Source of the DNA: Sequoia sempervirens
Taxonomy: Eukaryota > Streptophyta > Pinopsida > Cupressales > Cupressaceae
DNA: 64,000 nt
NCBI GenBank assembly: GCA_007258455.2
Contig: VDFB02254869.1
Span: forward strand, 124,001 to 188,000
Direction of reading: 5' to 3'
A program made the translations under genes and the position numbers. Shown here piece by piece: positions 24,201-36,183 of the stretch. The notes beneath the pieces are model-generated. The model was not told the DNA's origin. It saw only the letters and a list, made by a program, of their open reading frames with translations, and searched no databases. Positions within the stretch are counted from its first letter, which is position 1. Each line of letters opens with the position of its first letter.

Positions 24201-25504
24201 ATGTCTTTTATCTAGCACTCTTCGTGCATTTTCATGTTCCATTAATAAAAGGTTGTTCTATGCATTTTTTCTCCTTAAAACATTTAAAAAATGATATAAC
24301 AACTTCCTTTAATACAACACTTGCATTTAGTTATTACTTCTTGACACTTTGTTGATGAGGCATTATGTATGCCTATTCACTATCAAATTATGAGCATGAA
24401 AACTTGTTCCAAAATAGAAAATTATGGAACAATGTGAAACAATCATGAACAAAAACTAGTGGCAGAAAAATGCAATTAATTTGACAATATTTAAAAGATG
24501 TATTTCAGTTTAATTGAATCCATCAAGTTCATTGTCCACCGGTAACTCTCATTTCGTTATTCAGACTTGATTTCTATGAATGAACAATGCACTTGTTGCT
24601 TTGATGACTAGAATTTTGTTTTACTCCTTTAGTTGAATAGCTCATATGAGCATGATAATTATAATTTTCCTTCTTAGCCCACTTGAAAGTTTAAGGGGCA
24701 GCAAGTCGAGCTCTACCCTTGTGGGAGCCTATTTTACTCCACATGTTTTATGTCTTCATAAGATGATCAGCTCCATGATTTCTCCTATACTTGCACAAGA
24801 AAACAAACAATGTTAGCATAAAAATGTATTATTATGATGTGACATTACATTCTCAGCTCTTGTTTTTGCATGTCTCTTTTAGTTGATTCCATGCATTCCA
24901 AGGAATGAATTATATTTCTGTCAGTAGGGCATGTAGTATAGTTGATATCCTGAGCTCTTAATTGACCCCTTTCTCAATATTTTGTAGGTACAGTCAAGGA
25001 TGGAAATAAGATGGAGCAAGCTACAAACCATCAATTGAAGATCAAAAATAGGAAATGAAGGATATGTTTTATGTTATCTGCTTCTTTCTTTCAATTGTAT
25101 ATTTCATTTCTTCCAATGAATGGTTTTAGCTATCTCCATGGCTTGTGTGGACTTTAAATTTCTCTTTTGTTCCATTATGAAAGAAATGCATTTAAAAATG
25201 CAAAGTTGTATAAACACTTGTATTTGCAAATAAATGAAATATTGTATATGAAACAACATTATGAAATGAATGCAAAATAATGTTATCATTCATGAATTCC
25301 TTTTCTGTACTCCATTTATGCTACAACTTTTGAAATTCTTGTTCAGTGAAAACTATTGCAATTGCACTCAAAATTGAAACTCAATAACTATGATGCAAAG
25401 GCAACCTAAATAATGTAGAAAATAACTAAACGTTTCCATCTTTTTTTTTAAATCAATCAAACCAATCATATCTTCCAATTGAGCTGTAGTGAAAATTGGT
25501 AACA
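21292..25504 (-). repeat. E2 3' LTR, left copy
   Basis: A 4,213 bp LTR. On the plus strand it opens TGTTATCAATCAG next to GTAAT, the complement of the ATTAC duplication, and closes ...GGTAACA. So in element orientation it is TGTTA...TAACA with intact tips. It carries an array of ACCCAYRTGGGT-like short palindromes at about 23500-23810. Open frames inside it (for example 21979-22257) recur as fragments in the other LTR copies and show no protein signature. It differs from the right-arm 3' LTR by several percent, mostly transitions. Confidence 0.85.
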
Positions 25505-26157
25505 TTTTGGTGATTTCTACTAAATGCTTTCCTGCAAAGAATCAGATCAGTTTCCTTTTAAAACTCCATTGGGCGTGGATTCAAATCTGCCCCTTCATGA
25601 AAATAAAAAATGTAGACTCCAACACTCCAAACAGTAGCAAAACAAAACCAAACTGAACTGAAAGCAAACTAACAGGCCCTGGTGGCCAACTAACATGTGC
25701 AACAATGCTTAGGGAAAGCAAAACTACTGAAATGAAATGCATGTGAAGCGCTTATTATCATCAACTACTCTACTTATTTACAAGATATAACTTATCTCAT
25801 AGGAAATGCTTGAGGTGAATCCCATTAAGTAGGATAGACAACACCTCTCCAGTCAACTTAGAAAGTTGGAAAGTGTTTTGCTCCTTGCACTTTATGATCA
25901 CATAAGGCCCATCCCAAATTGCATCAAATTTGGAATGTCATCTAGGTTTATTCTTAAATTCATTCCACTTAAACACCAGATCACCAATGATGAAATCTCA
26001 TGGCCTTTCCCTTTTGTCAAAATAATTCTTCATCTGAGCTTGATGTATCTCAAGTTGCCTTAATGCTTCTTTTCTAGTCTCCTCAAGCTCCATTAATTGT
26101 GCAAACCTTACTTCAAGGGGATGTTCATTCAATAATTCCAACTCTTTAGCATAACTC
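25505..26157 (-). pseudogene. E2 integrase C-terminus, left copy
   Basis: Minus-strand end of E2 integrase beside the LINE. The GPY/F-type motif WDGPYVI is present near 25900, preceded by a DLVFKWNEFKNKPR segment. This copy is 653 bp against 554 bp in the right arm. It keeps about 100 bp encoding a Glu/Lys/Gln-rich stretch that the right arm has lost. A TGA near 25990 and a TAG (in PR-stop-HSK) break it. The last part before the LTR is noncoding. Confidence 0.7.
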
Positions 26158-26627
26158 AAAGTTGGAAATTGATGGATGGCTCATGGGCACTCTGCAACTC
26201 GAGCTAGGGCATCCGCGCCCTAGCTCTGTCTGTTTTTCTCTGCGCATGCAAGAGGGGCGTGTGGGGTTGGCTCTTTCCACTGCGGTTGTGGCTTGGCTGC
26301 GGCTCCTTAGTGCCTTTCTGGTTCACGCGAGGGTTTTTGCCCATTCCTTTTGCGATTTCCTCCATTTTGACTGGCGTGGGAAGCTTACCTCGTAGGTGAG
26401 TCCAGAGATTTTTCCTGTGATCTGTGGTGGGTGTGGCGTGGGGTTTTAGAATCCTACGTTTTGGTCATTTTAGCTTGGGGCTTTGCATGCCCGTTGCCTT
26501 CGTTTCTTCTCTCTACTGCGTGGTCAGGAGGATTGAAGGTGTGGGGTTTGGCGTTGGGCGGTGATAAGAGGAAGGGTGTGGGGAGGATTCCCTCACCCAT
26601 TTTTGGGGTTCGTAGTTTTCCCTTGGC

Positions 26628-28067
26628 ATGATGGCATGCTCTAAGGGTGAGACGTCAGTGAGGAGCCCTCACTTGGACTTTTGGGCAGCAATAGGCCCAA
26701 AATTTTCAAGTCAAGGGATGAAGACCTTCGACAACAATTTGTTTGCTTCGAATACAGGGATTGCAGACTTGGGGTTATCTAATGGATCTCGAATTACGAA
26801 GATTAACGGTTGTCTCGAGAAATGCAAGGAGAGGCCAAAACTGGTTGTTCCGGCTGAGATGATTGCTGAAGATGTTGAGTATTATTCAAATCACTCCTTA
26901 TATTGTAAGTTTTTGGGGATGAGGGTTTCCTTGCAATTTTTGGAGGTTTGGGCCCGGAGGACATGGGAGCCAGAAGGGGAAATGGAGATAATGTTGCTGG
27001 CGAACAATTATTTCATGGTTACATTTAATTGCATTGCTGATCGCAATAGGGTATTTGAGGGAGGCCCTTATTTTCATAATAAGGTAGGGCTATTTATCAA
27101 GCCATGGCATGTAGGTTTTAACCCCGCAGAGGAGCTTCCAAACCGTGTCCCGGTGTGGGTTCGTTTACCGAGGTTTCCGGTGGAATGTTGTCGAGAGGAT
27201 GTGCTACACCTTTTGGCCTTGGTGCTTGGAAATCCTGTTGGGACCTCATCGCAGACTTTGGGTAAAAAGGTAATGGCTTTTGCATGCATTTGTGTTGAAA
27301 TTGATCTAAGTAGGCATTTACCCGATGCAATAGATATGTGTGCGGGCTCTTACTCTTGGGTGCAACATTTGGACTACGAAACTCTTCCTTTTCGCTGTCG
27401 ACTTTGTCGAGAATATGGCCATTTGCAGCGAAGATGCCCAAGGTATAAGCCTCGAGAGCCCTAGCCTTCACAACTTGTGAGCAATCTTCCTGAAACAGAT
27501 AAAGGGAAGAGCATTTCTCCTGATGAGGTTGGTGCTTCTGATGGTTTTGCTCCGGTCAAGGCTCGAAATCGAAACAGGGGTCAAAAGAGGCCTTTTAAAG
27601 AAAGGCAAGAGGAAGGTACCTTCAACAAATTTGAGGTTTTGGATGAGCTCAGCCAACAGGAGGTGAACCCAGGATTGATCAACCTGGATCAAGGGCTTGT
27701 GGGAATAGCTCAGGAGGATCTTGTTCTTGACTCTTCTATGGATCCACAGGGGGATGATTGTCGGCTCTTGGAAGCTGATCAGCAGAGGGGGGTTTCTGAG
27801 GTGCAGGAACCCTTGGCCATTGTTTCAACAATAGGTGTGGATTCTCCGGTTCCTGGGCGGAAAATTGGTTCAGACTCGGCTATGAAGTCCAAGCCTCCCC
27901 CCAAATTGGGTATTTTGCAGAAAGATATTAAGAAGGGCGGGGCAAAGAAATTTGTTAAACCTGGCAGAAAAAAGGATGTGGAAAAGATTAAACTTGCAGG
28001 TGAGAATTTGGTGGAGTCAGGGGCAGTAAAGACTCTGGATTCTATTTTTTCAAGCCCCTTGAAATGA
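26628..28067 (+). pseudogene. LINE ORF1 (DUF4283 plus zinc knuckle), left copy
   Basis: About 480 codons with a single in-frame TAG at 27462-27464. ATG 26628 opens the frame. Residues about 80-240 look like the DUF4283 domain of plant LINE ORF1: FLGMRVSLQFLEVWARRTW, then FNCIADRNRVFEGGPYF, then PVWVRLPRFPVECC. One CX2CX4HX4C knuckle (CRLCREYGHLQRRC) follows just before the stop. The part after the stop is Lys/Arg- and Pro-rich and disordered-looking. By family it binds LINE RNA to form the mobile particle. The stop fits CAG to TAG and is shared with the right copy. The frame ends in an ATGA overlap with ORF2. Confidence 0.85.
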
Positions 28068-31000
28068 TTGTTCTGTCATGGAATGTACGGGGCTTGAACA
28101 GCGGCCCTAGACAAAAAGCGGTTCATGAGTTAGTTAGAAGGCAAGGTCCTGATGTCGTTTTTTGCAGGAAACTAAGTTATCTGTTGAGAATATGCAAAGT
28201 TTGGCACCTAAGTTGTGGAGGAGCGGGGAGTGCCAGTGCATTGGAGCTCATGGAGCTTTGGGGGGTCTGGCATGTTTTTGGAATCCTCGAAGAATCCGGC
28301 CTCTTTGGTGGATTTCTTCTAAATCCTCTATGTCTATGATTGCTTCTAGTTTTGAGTCAGGGGAAGTCATTTTATTTTCTAATATTTATGCTCCTACAGA
28401 TTTTCAGGGTAAACAAGGTTTGTGGTCCCATATCAGGCTGATTCGTAGCATGTTGCCTTTCCATCCATGGATTTTGGCTGGAGACTTCAATGCTATTTGT
28501 GAGCTGGCTGAGAAGCGTGGTGGCACTGGAAGGTTGGAGCCCTCTGCACTGCTGCTTCGAGACAATATCAATACCTTGAATCTTGTTGATATCAAACCCA
28601 ACAACGGTCAGTTCACTTGGAACAATCGTCGGGTTGGTGAGTTTTGCATTGCAGAAAGATTAGATCAGTTTTTGGTCTCTTGTTACTGGGTTGGAGGGAT
28701 GTGGTCATCTTGTTCTGAGATCTTGGATTGGAGAGGATCGGACCATTGGCCTATTAAGCTTGCTACTGAGTCAACTCGTGTGCCTCGTATGCCCTCTTTT
28801 AAGTTCCAACTCATGTGGTTGCGGGACCCCTCTTTGAATGACTTGGTGTCTGATTGGTGGAAAAAAGGTAGACCAGCCTATGGTACTGCAATGTATGCTT
28901 TTGCTAAACAACTTCAATATGTTAAATTTGAGCTCAAACGGTGGAATCGTCAGTATTTTGGGAATGTCTTCCATGCAAAGGCGTCAGCTCAGGCTGATTT
29001 GGATGGTATCACAAGGAGGTTAAGGGAGGATGGGGTCACGACTGAGTTGCTTCAGGACGAGGCTCGGGCTGTGAAAACGTTGGAAGAATGGGAACTGCGA
29101 GAGGAAATATATTGGAAGCAGAAGGCTCGTATTGAGTGGCTTCAGGAAGGGGATAAAAATACAGCTTTCTTCTTCAATTCTGTGAAAGCCAGGCGCCATG
29201 GCAATTCTATCTCTAGTCTGGTGAATGACAGGGGAGATCATCTCTCCTCCTTCCTGGAAATCTCAAGGGAGGCAGTGCAGTACTTTGAATCTCTTTTTAG
29301 GGAGGACTCGCAAGGGGGGTCTCCTGAGGAAGCGCAAATTCTTTCTTGTATCCCCTCTCTCGTGTCTGGAGAGTTGAATAGACAACTCTTGAGTGATATC
29401 TCGCTTGAAGAGCTTGAAGGGATTGTTTTTAATATGAAGAAAGGGAAGGCGCCTAGTCCTGATGGCTTCCCTATTGAGTTTTTTCAAGAATTCTGGGATA
29501 TCATCAAACTTGACCTCCTAGCTGTGGTTCATGAATCTCAACTCAATAAGCAGATGTTAAGGGCTCTAAATGCTACTTTTCTTGCTCTTATTCCCAAGAG
29601 TGAGGGGGCTGATAGGTTAAGCCAATTTCGGCCCATTTCTTTATGCAATGTAATCTATAAAATTATATCTAAACTTATTGTTGACAGGTTGAAGAAGGGG
29701 CTTGAGGAACTGATCTCCGAAGAACAAAGTGGTTTTGTAGCTGGTAGGTAAATTCTGGATGGGATTGTTATTGCAACTGAGGTCATCCATTCTATGGCCA
29801 GCTCTAAAGAAAAAGCGATGTTTATCAAACTGGACATGGCAAAGGCTTATGACAGAGTTAGGTGGTCCTTCCTTAGGCGGGTTCTTGGTGCTTTTGGTTT
29901 TGCTGAAGATTGGATTCAATGGGTTTTGAGTTGTGTTACTTCAGTCTCTTTCTCAGTGCTTATCAATGGGAGCCATTCTGAGCTATTTGGTGCGTCTAGG
30001 GGGCTTCGTCAGGGTGATCCTCTTTCCCCTTACTTGTTTATTCTTTTGGCTGAAGGTTTGGGGAGATGGATTAAACGGAGTGTGGAGTCTGGTCTCATTC
30101 AAGGGTGGAGGTGGGGTGGCACCTTACCTCCGCAGACTCACTTACAATTTGTGGATGATACTGCTTTGATGGGGGTGGCTACAATGCGTGAGGCCTCTCA
30201 TTTACGAAGAGTCTTGAATGCTTACTTGGTTGCCTCCGGTCAGCAGATTAATGAGGGAAAATCTTCCATTTTCTTCTTCAACACTCCGGGCCCCATTCAG
30301 CAAAGGATTGCCCACACTTTGAGATTTCAAATTGGGACTCTCCCTTTGACTTACCTTGGCATTCCCATCTCGGTGAGTAGACTTCCTAGGGAGTCTTGGC
30401 AGATTATTTTGGATAAATTTCGAGTGAAAGTTAACCACTGGACTCATCGATGGCTATCCTTTGCTGGTCGTGTCCAGTTGATTAAGTCAGTGGTGCAGGC
30501 TCTGCCCATTTATAGATGTATGCTCCAGGTTGCCCCTATGGGCTTTCTTAAGGACCTAGATTCTGTGGCGCCACAGTTTTTATGGGCTGGTTGCTTGGAG
30601 TCCTCCAAATGGAGTTTGGTTAGATGGGAGGTGGTTTGTAGTCCGAAACAATCTGGTGGACTTGGCTTGAGGCAGTCGGCTTTGACTGGGGAGGCTTTGG
30701 CTGCTAAACTGTATTGGTGGTGGTGTAATGAGCAGGATAAGAGTTGGGCCAAGGTTCTCTCTCAGAAGTATCTCCCGGGGATCCCTCATCCCGATATTTC
30801 GAGGTACCCCCTTGTGGGGAAGGGCTCTGTGATATGGGGCACCCTCAAGAAAGGGGCTATGCTTATTAAGGAAGGATTATTTTGGATCTGCAAGAAGGGG
30901 ACAGAGGTCCAATTTTGGTATGATTCTTGCGATGGTTTTCCTCCCATCACTTCTCAGTTTCCCAACCTGTTGAATCTTTGCCTGAGATTTCTTGAGGCTG

Positions 31001-32367
31001 GTTGGTCGCGGGTGAGTGATTTTAAGTCCTTTTTCCCCTGTGGTCAGTTGGAGATGGCCAAATGGAAGACCCCAGATGAGTGGCCAGATGTTGGTTTGCA
31101 GGAGGATTGTGTTGTGCTGCAAAGTATCCTCTCCAGCCGAAGATGTAGCTCTCTCCATGATGATGATGTGCTTGCCTGGTCCCCCAATCCTATGGGGACC
31201 TACACTGTAGCCTCTGGTTATAGTAGGTTATTGTCTCATAGGTTGGTTGGGCCTGAAATTCAGTGGTGGAAGAAGGTCTGGAATAAGCTTTCTTGGCCAA
31301 AATGTAATTGTTTTGTTTGGATGTTGGCCTGGAATAAGTGTTTGACTTGGGATAACATTCGGAAGAGAGGTTTCCACGGCCCTTCTGTTTGTGTTATGTG
31401 TGGGGCTAATGAGGAGGACTCTACCCATCTATTTTTTCGTTGCCCTTTCGCCCTCCAACTTTGGCATTTTTGGTGGGGTGTTTGGACAACTCCTTGTGTT
31501 CATGCTTCCTCCTTGATTGAGTTTTGGCAGGGGATGGGTCGGCCCCCTTCTGTGGCCTCTTTTTTGCAGGAGGTGTGGTTTATAGGGCCTATCTTCTTAT
31601 TGTGGCAGATCTGGCTGGAACGCAATTGAAGGATATTTCGTGGGGAACAGAGGCTGGTGCAACAAATTTGGCAGAGATTATTGGGCATGGTTCAAGAAAC
31701 CGTGGAAGCTAGGTGTGAAGTGGATTTCCCTTTGGTGAAAAGGGATACAGAGTTGGTGGAGAGATTGGGGATTCAAGGGTCATCCTTGGCTTTGAATAGG
31801 GCTAAGAGAGGACGTCGTGAGAAGCAAAAAATTGATAGGGATGGCAAATGGTAACTTCCCCCTGACGGTGTTTTGAAGATCAATACTGATGGATCTTCAA
31901 GAGGCAATCCGGGACCGGCTAGTATTGGGGGGATTGGTAGAGATTCTTCGGGCTCTGTGATTTTCCTCTTTTCGATTTATGAAGGGATTCAGACCATCAA
32001 CCTAGTGGAAGGGCTGGCTATTATTGCCGCTCTTGAGAGGGCTCATGCTTTGGGGTGGAGAAGGATTGTTTGTGAATATGATTCCCAGATTTTGATCAAT
32101 TTGCTTATTGAGCAGAAAGTGGCTGATGTCAGTTGGCAGTTGGCTGGGGTTGTGCAACAAATTTTGCAGGTTAGTTCTTTGATGGAAATGGTGACTTTTG
32201 TCCATATTCCAAGGGAGTGGAATAGGGCAGCTGATTGTTTGGCGAAATGGGCTTCTGAGCAGGATGAGGGATGGAGAATTGAGGAGTGGGAGTTGATTCC
32301 TCAGGAGCTCCGTCTTGATTTAATGAATATTCTTGTTGAGGATAGGGCTGGGAATGGCGACAGATAA
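28064..32367 (+). pseudogene. LINE ORF2: endonuclease-RT-RNase H, left copy
   Basis: About 1,434 codons. Order: APE-type endonuclease (SWNVRGLN, QETK, AGDFNAI, SDHWPI); RT ([47 protein letters not shown] active site); zf-RVT-like segment (CVMCGANEEDSTHLFFRC); C-terminal RNase H (NTDGSSRGNPG, CEYDSQ, NRAADCLA). Damage: a T-run near 28155-28160 is one base shorter than in the right copy and shifts the frame; TAA 29749, TGA 31627 and TAA 31852 follow. These stops fit CAA or CGA decay. The RT core from 29752 to 31626 is otherwise open, making this the better-kept RT of the two copies. Confidence 0.9.
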
Positions 32368-32506
32368 TGGTGTTGGTTGTTTTTTGCTTTGTTTGGTTCG
32401 TTGCTCTTGTTTTTCCTTGGGACCTTGGTCCTTTTCTTCCTTTGTAATGTTGCTTTCTGATTTTCAATAAAGTTTTTACCCCCTTTTTATTTTAAAGTTG
32501 GAAATT

Positions 32507-33523
32507 CGATAGAAACATGCAACTTAGCCTCCCTTCCATAAGTCAAAACAAAAGGAGAACAACCAATGGCTCTTTTAGGAGTTATTCTATCAGCCCAAAG
32601 GGATAATTTTAGCTTTTCATGCCATGCCGTTCAGTTTATCCATCAACGTTTTCTTGAATGGTTTGATCGATTCTTATTTGTAGATCTGCTGACCATTACC
32701 TTGTGGATAATAATTAGGAACTACGGATAAATGACTAAGCGGCCGATCGGAAAATTATTAATCCAATAAAGCTTTAAACCTTGTCAAGATTATTAGATAG
32801 AGATTTTCAAATCTTGACACCGTCTTGATAGAGACTAGTACAAAGTCATTGCTTCTTTTAAAGCAACTGCCTCGGTCCACTTAGTGAAGTAGTCTATCGC
32901 CGTAAGAATCCACTTATGACCCACACTTGAAGGCGGGTTGATGGGTCCGATGAATTCTAAACCCCATTTGGAAAAGGGTTGTTCCACCTAAATGGGATGT
33001 AAAGGTAGGGCTGCCAGCCTCTGCTTACCAACAAATAAAGCACATTTCTTGCATTTTCGGTCCCAAGCAATGGCATCTTTAAACATATCCAGCCAATAAT
33101 AACTAGCTTGTGTGATTTTTAGGGTTGTTGTTCTTGCAACAAAATGGCCTCCTGAAGGCCCATCATGAAATTCTGCTAGTAGCTTGTCAACTTGATCAAG
33201 CTCAATACATCTTAACAAAACTCCTTGAAAATATATCTTATAAAGAATACCATCAATAACAACATAAGGAATGGCTTGTAATCTATAATACCTTCTCTTT
33301 GCTTTGTCCAAACCTTCAGGACACACACCATTCTGTAAATAATGTATCATCTGATGTACCCAAGTAGCAGTAGGAACTGGAACAACAACTGTATCATCAT
33401 TGTTTAGTACTTTATCAACATTTTCAGCCTCTTTTGAGCTATTGTCCTCATTTTTTGTGAGTTGTTCACACAAACATTTCCTCTAACAAGCTTAGTTACT
33501 TTAATATCAATATCAAATTCCAT
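32507..33523 (-). pseudogene. E2 integrase N-terminus and core, left copy
   Basis: Minus-strand continuation of the E2 integrase beyond the LINE. The open part 32988-33473 encodes the zinc-binding module (FHDGPSGGHF, CKKC) and is identical at protein level to 42808-43293. The catalytic core then starts (WGLEFIGPI, DYFTKWTEA) but becomes unreadable at about 32620-32880, where this arm and the right arm carry different scattered indels. The contig stops at 33523, inside the sequence that the right contig carries on from 42758. Confidence 0.8.
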
Positions 33524-33623
33524 NNNNNNNNNNNNNNNNNNNNNNNNNNNNNNNNNNNNNNNNNNNNNNNNNNNNNNNNNNNNNNNNNNNNNNNNNNNNN
33601 NNNNNNNNNNNNNNNNNNNNNNN
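33524..33623. other. Assembly gap of exactly 100 N
   Basis: A run of exactly 100 N, a conventional placeholder for a scaffold join of unknown length. The left contig ends inside E2 reading outward. The right contig begins inside E3, 180 bp before the E2 5' LTR. The sequences on either side are not adjacent in any intact element. Confidence 0.99.
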
Positions 33624-33803
33624 TTAACATTAATAAAATTGACACTAGATGAAATATCGTTGATGCCAGTTCGACACTCAATGTATGTAGCATTGATCTA
33701 TTGCCTAAAATTAAAATTGATTCAACTTCACTTGCAACATCTTCTATTGTCATTCACAGGTTCGATAATGTCAATCGAAAAGCTCTAGGTACAATAGTAT
33801 TAC
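33624..33803 (+). pseudogene. E3 protease first half
   Basis: One frame encodes LNVCSIDLLPKI, TSSIVIHRFDNV and RKALGTIVLL, the N-terminal part of a Tat-type Gypsy aspartic protease. The active-site position is degraded (DASS). A stop lies upstream. It is cut at the target site of E2 (ATTAC, 33799-33803), and the second half resumes after 54911. This proves that E2 sits inside E3 and that the right contig is locally consistent. Confidence 0.75.
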
Positions 33804-35489
33804 TGCTACCAATTTTCACTACAGCTCAATTGGTAGAGTTGATTGGTTTGATTGATTTAAAAAAAAAGATGGAAAAGTTTAGTTATTTTATACATTATTT
33901 AGGTTTCCTTTGCATCATAGTTATTGAGTTTCAGTTTTGAGTGCAATTGCAATTGTTTTCACTGAATGAGAATTTCAAAAGTTGAAGCATAAATGGAGTA
34001 TAGAAAAAGAATTCACTAATGATAACAGTATTTCGCATTCATTTCATAATGTTGTTTCATATCACAATATTTCATTTATTTGCAAATACAAGTGATTATA
34101 CAACTTTGCATTTTCAAATGCATTTCTTTCATAATGGAACAAAAGAGAAATTTAAAGTCCACACAAGCCGTGGAGATAGCTAAAACCATTCATTGCAAGA
34201 AATGAAATATACAACTGAAAGAAAGAAGCAAATAACATAGAACATATCCGTCATTTCCTATATTTGATCTTCAATTGATGGTTTGTAGCTTGCTTCATCC
34301 TGCTTCCATCCCTGACTGTACCTGCAAAATATTGAGAAAGGGGTCAATTAAGAGCTTGGGATATGAACTATACTACATGCCCTATTAACAGACATATAAA
34401 TCATTCCTTGGAATGCATGGAATCAACTAAAAGAGAAGTGCATAAACAAGAGCTAAGAATATAATGTCACATCATAATAATACAAATTTATGCTAACATT
34501 ATTTGTTTCCTTGTGCAGGTAGAGGAGAAATCATGGAGCTGATCATCTTATGAAGACATAAAGCATATAGAGTAAAACGGGCTCCCACAAGGGTAGAGCT
34601 TGGCATGCTGCCCCTTAAGCTTTCAAGTGGGCTGAGAAGGAAAAGTACAATTATCATGCTCGTATGAGCTATTCAACTGAAGGAGTAAAATATAATTCTA
34701 GTCATCAAAGAAACAAGTGCATTGCTCATTAATAACAATCAAGTCTGAATAATGAAATGAGAGTTACCAGTGGACAATAAACTTGATTGATTCAATTAAA
34801 CTGAAATACATCTTTTAAATACTGTCAAATTAATTACATTTTGCTGCCACTAGTTTTTGTTCATGATTGTTTCACGTTGTTCCATAATTTTCTATTCCGG
34901 TACAACAAGTTTTCATGCTCATAATGTGATAGTGAATAGGCATACATAATGCTTCATCAACAAAGTATCAAAAAGTAATAATTGAATGCAAGTGTTGCAT
35001 TAAAGGAAGTTGATATATCATTTTTTAAATGTTTTAAGGAGAACAAATGCATAGAACAACATTTTATGAATGGAACATGAAAATGCATGAAGAGTGCTAG
35101 ATAAAAGACATTAACTCATCAAGGATATGTAAGAAGAGTGCAGAGTGAAGGGAGCATTTTTGGGTATGTACATGTGGTCAGCATCATGAAACAAAGAGGT
35201 ACATGGTTCGTTTAAGGCCTATCACATCATTCTGGAATTTTCTTTGCATATGATCAGAATCAAAGAGGTGTGTGGTTTGGACCAAGATCAGAGTAAACAA
35301 AGGCTATTTTTCAGAAAATGAACAAACAGAGCAAAGAAACACATGTTTCACAAGGTGTCAAGTAGAGTACGTAGCCCTTTCAAAGACAAATGAAATGGAT
35401 GTTGTTCACTGCAAATAGGGAAGAACAATCGAGATGTGGTTTTCTTTTCAAAACACAAAGGGGTTTCTTTCATTGTTATGTTTACAAAC

Positions 35490-35805
35490 ACCCATATGAT
35501 GTGTTCATCTCAAATACAAATTTTTCTTTCAAGTTTCAGAAAACCCATTTGAATGTTTTGACAAAGAACTAAAGTAAGTGAATTTCTTTCAGAAAAGGAG
35601 AGCACCCACATGGGGTTTTCATAAAATGCATACCCACATTGGGTTTTTAACAAAAGTGCAGTTTATGCTTGAAATGTAGAATACCCATATGAGGGTTTGT
35701 GATCAAAGAGCAGATTTCTTCATATTACAACATACCCATGTTGGGTTTTGATCATAAAATACAGAAGTAGGTGATTATTATTTTCAGAATACCCATGTGG
35801 GGTTT
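35490..35805. repeat. Array of short imperfect palindromes in E2 LTR
   Basis: About seven units built on ACCCAYRTGGGT, for example CACCCATATGATGTG, ACCCACATGGGGTTT, ACCCACATTGGGT, ACCCATATGAGGGTTT, ACCCATGTTGGGTTT and ACCCATGTGGGGTTT, spaced about 30-60 bp. The same array is in the other two LTR copies (about 52398-52720; complement at about 23500-23810). It lies upstream of the TATA-like site. Confidence 0.65.
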
Positions 35806-36175
35806 TGTTAAAATGCAAAATTTATACAATGCTCTCATGGGTCAAGCTTGAGTTTTGGAGAGATCCAAAATAGACATTATTTCTTCAAAATACAATATAT
35901 CCGCATGAGCTTTTTGTTTTAGAAATACAAAAGAGGTAAAAAGTGATCATGGGTCGAGCCCAAAGAGGTTCTAGAATGTCTATTTTGAGCATGAGTGGCC
36001 GCGGCCTGGAGGGAGTTTTTCTCTTAAAATGGTCTATCATTTCACAGAAGAGAAAAAACTCATTTAAGTTGCATCAAATCTGAAGATACCTGATGCAAAC
36101 AACAAATACAATGTAGGAAATTCTTTACAGAATTCTATAATCAAGAGTGTACATGGCGTGACTTGTGTGATGGCC

Positions 36176-36183
36176 TATAAATT
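36176..36183 (+). promoter_or_regulatory. TATA-like box in E2 5' LTR
   Basis: TATAAATT in the sequence CCTATAAATTTAC, kept in the 3' LTR near 53071. An AATAAA about 1.35 kb downstream would suit the R region end. Assignment rests on sequence and position only. Confidence 0.35.

Larger units (their letters stand above)
26171..32493 (+). mobile_element. L1-type plant LINE, left copy
   Basis: A 6,323 bp non-LTR retrotransposon flanked by the 13-bp duplication AAAGTTGGAAATT (26158-26170 and 32494-32506). It has a GC-rich 5' UTR, ORF1 (26628-28067), ORF2 (28064-32367) and a 3' end with AATAAA at 32466-32471 and only a short A/T tail. It is probably near full length. It is nested in the E2 integrase. 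The same insertion with the same duplication is in the right arm, so it predates the split of the two arms. Its GC content is visibly higher than the surrounding LTR DNA. Confidence 0.95.
12266..33523 (+). repeat. Left arm of a 21 kb inverted repeat
   Basis: This is the reverse complement of 42758-64000. Coordinate pairs sum to about 76,200-76,320 across the arm, the drift reflecting indels. The two arms share the solo LTR, the E3/E2 junction, the LINE and all their target-site duplications. The partner of 12266 is the last base of the window, so the repeat probably continues outside. The arm ends exactly at the 100-N gap. Confidence 0.95.

Noticed and set aside
27118..31688. Many antisense open frames across the LINE (for example 27118-27471, 30877-31158)
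   Set aside because: They are shadows of ORF1 and ORF2 on the other strand, with no protein features of their own.
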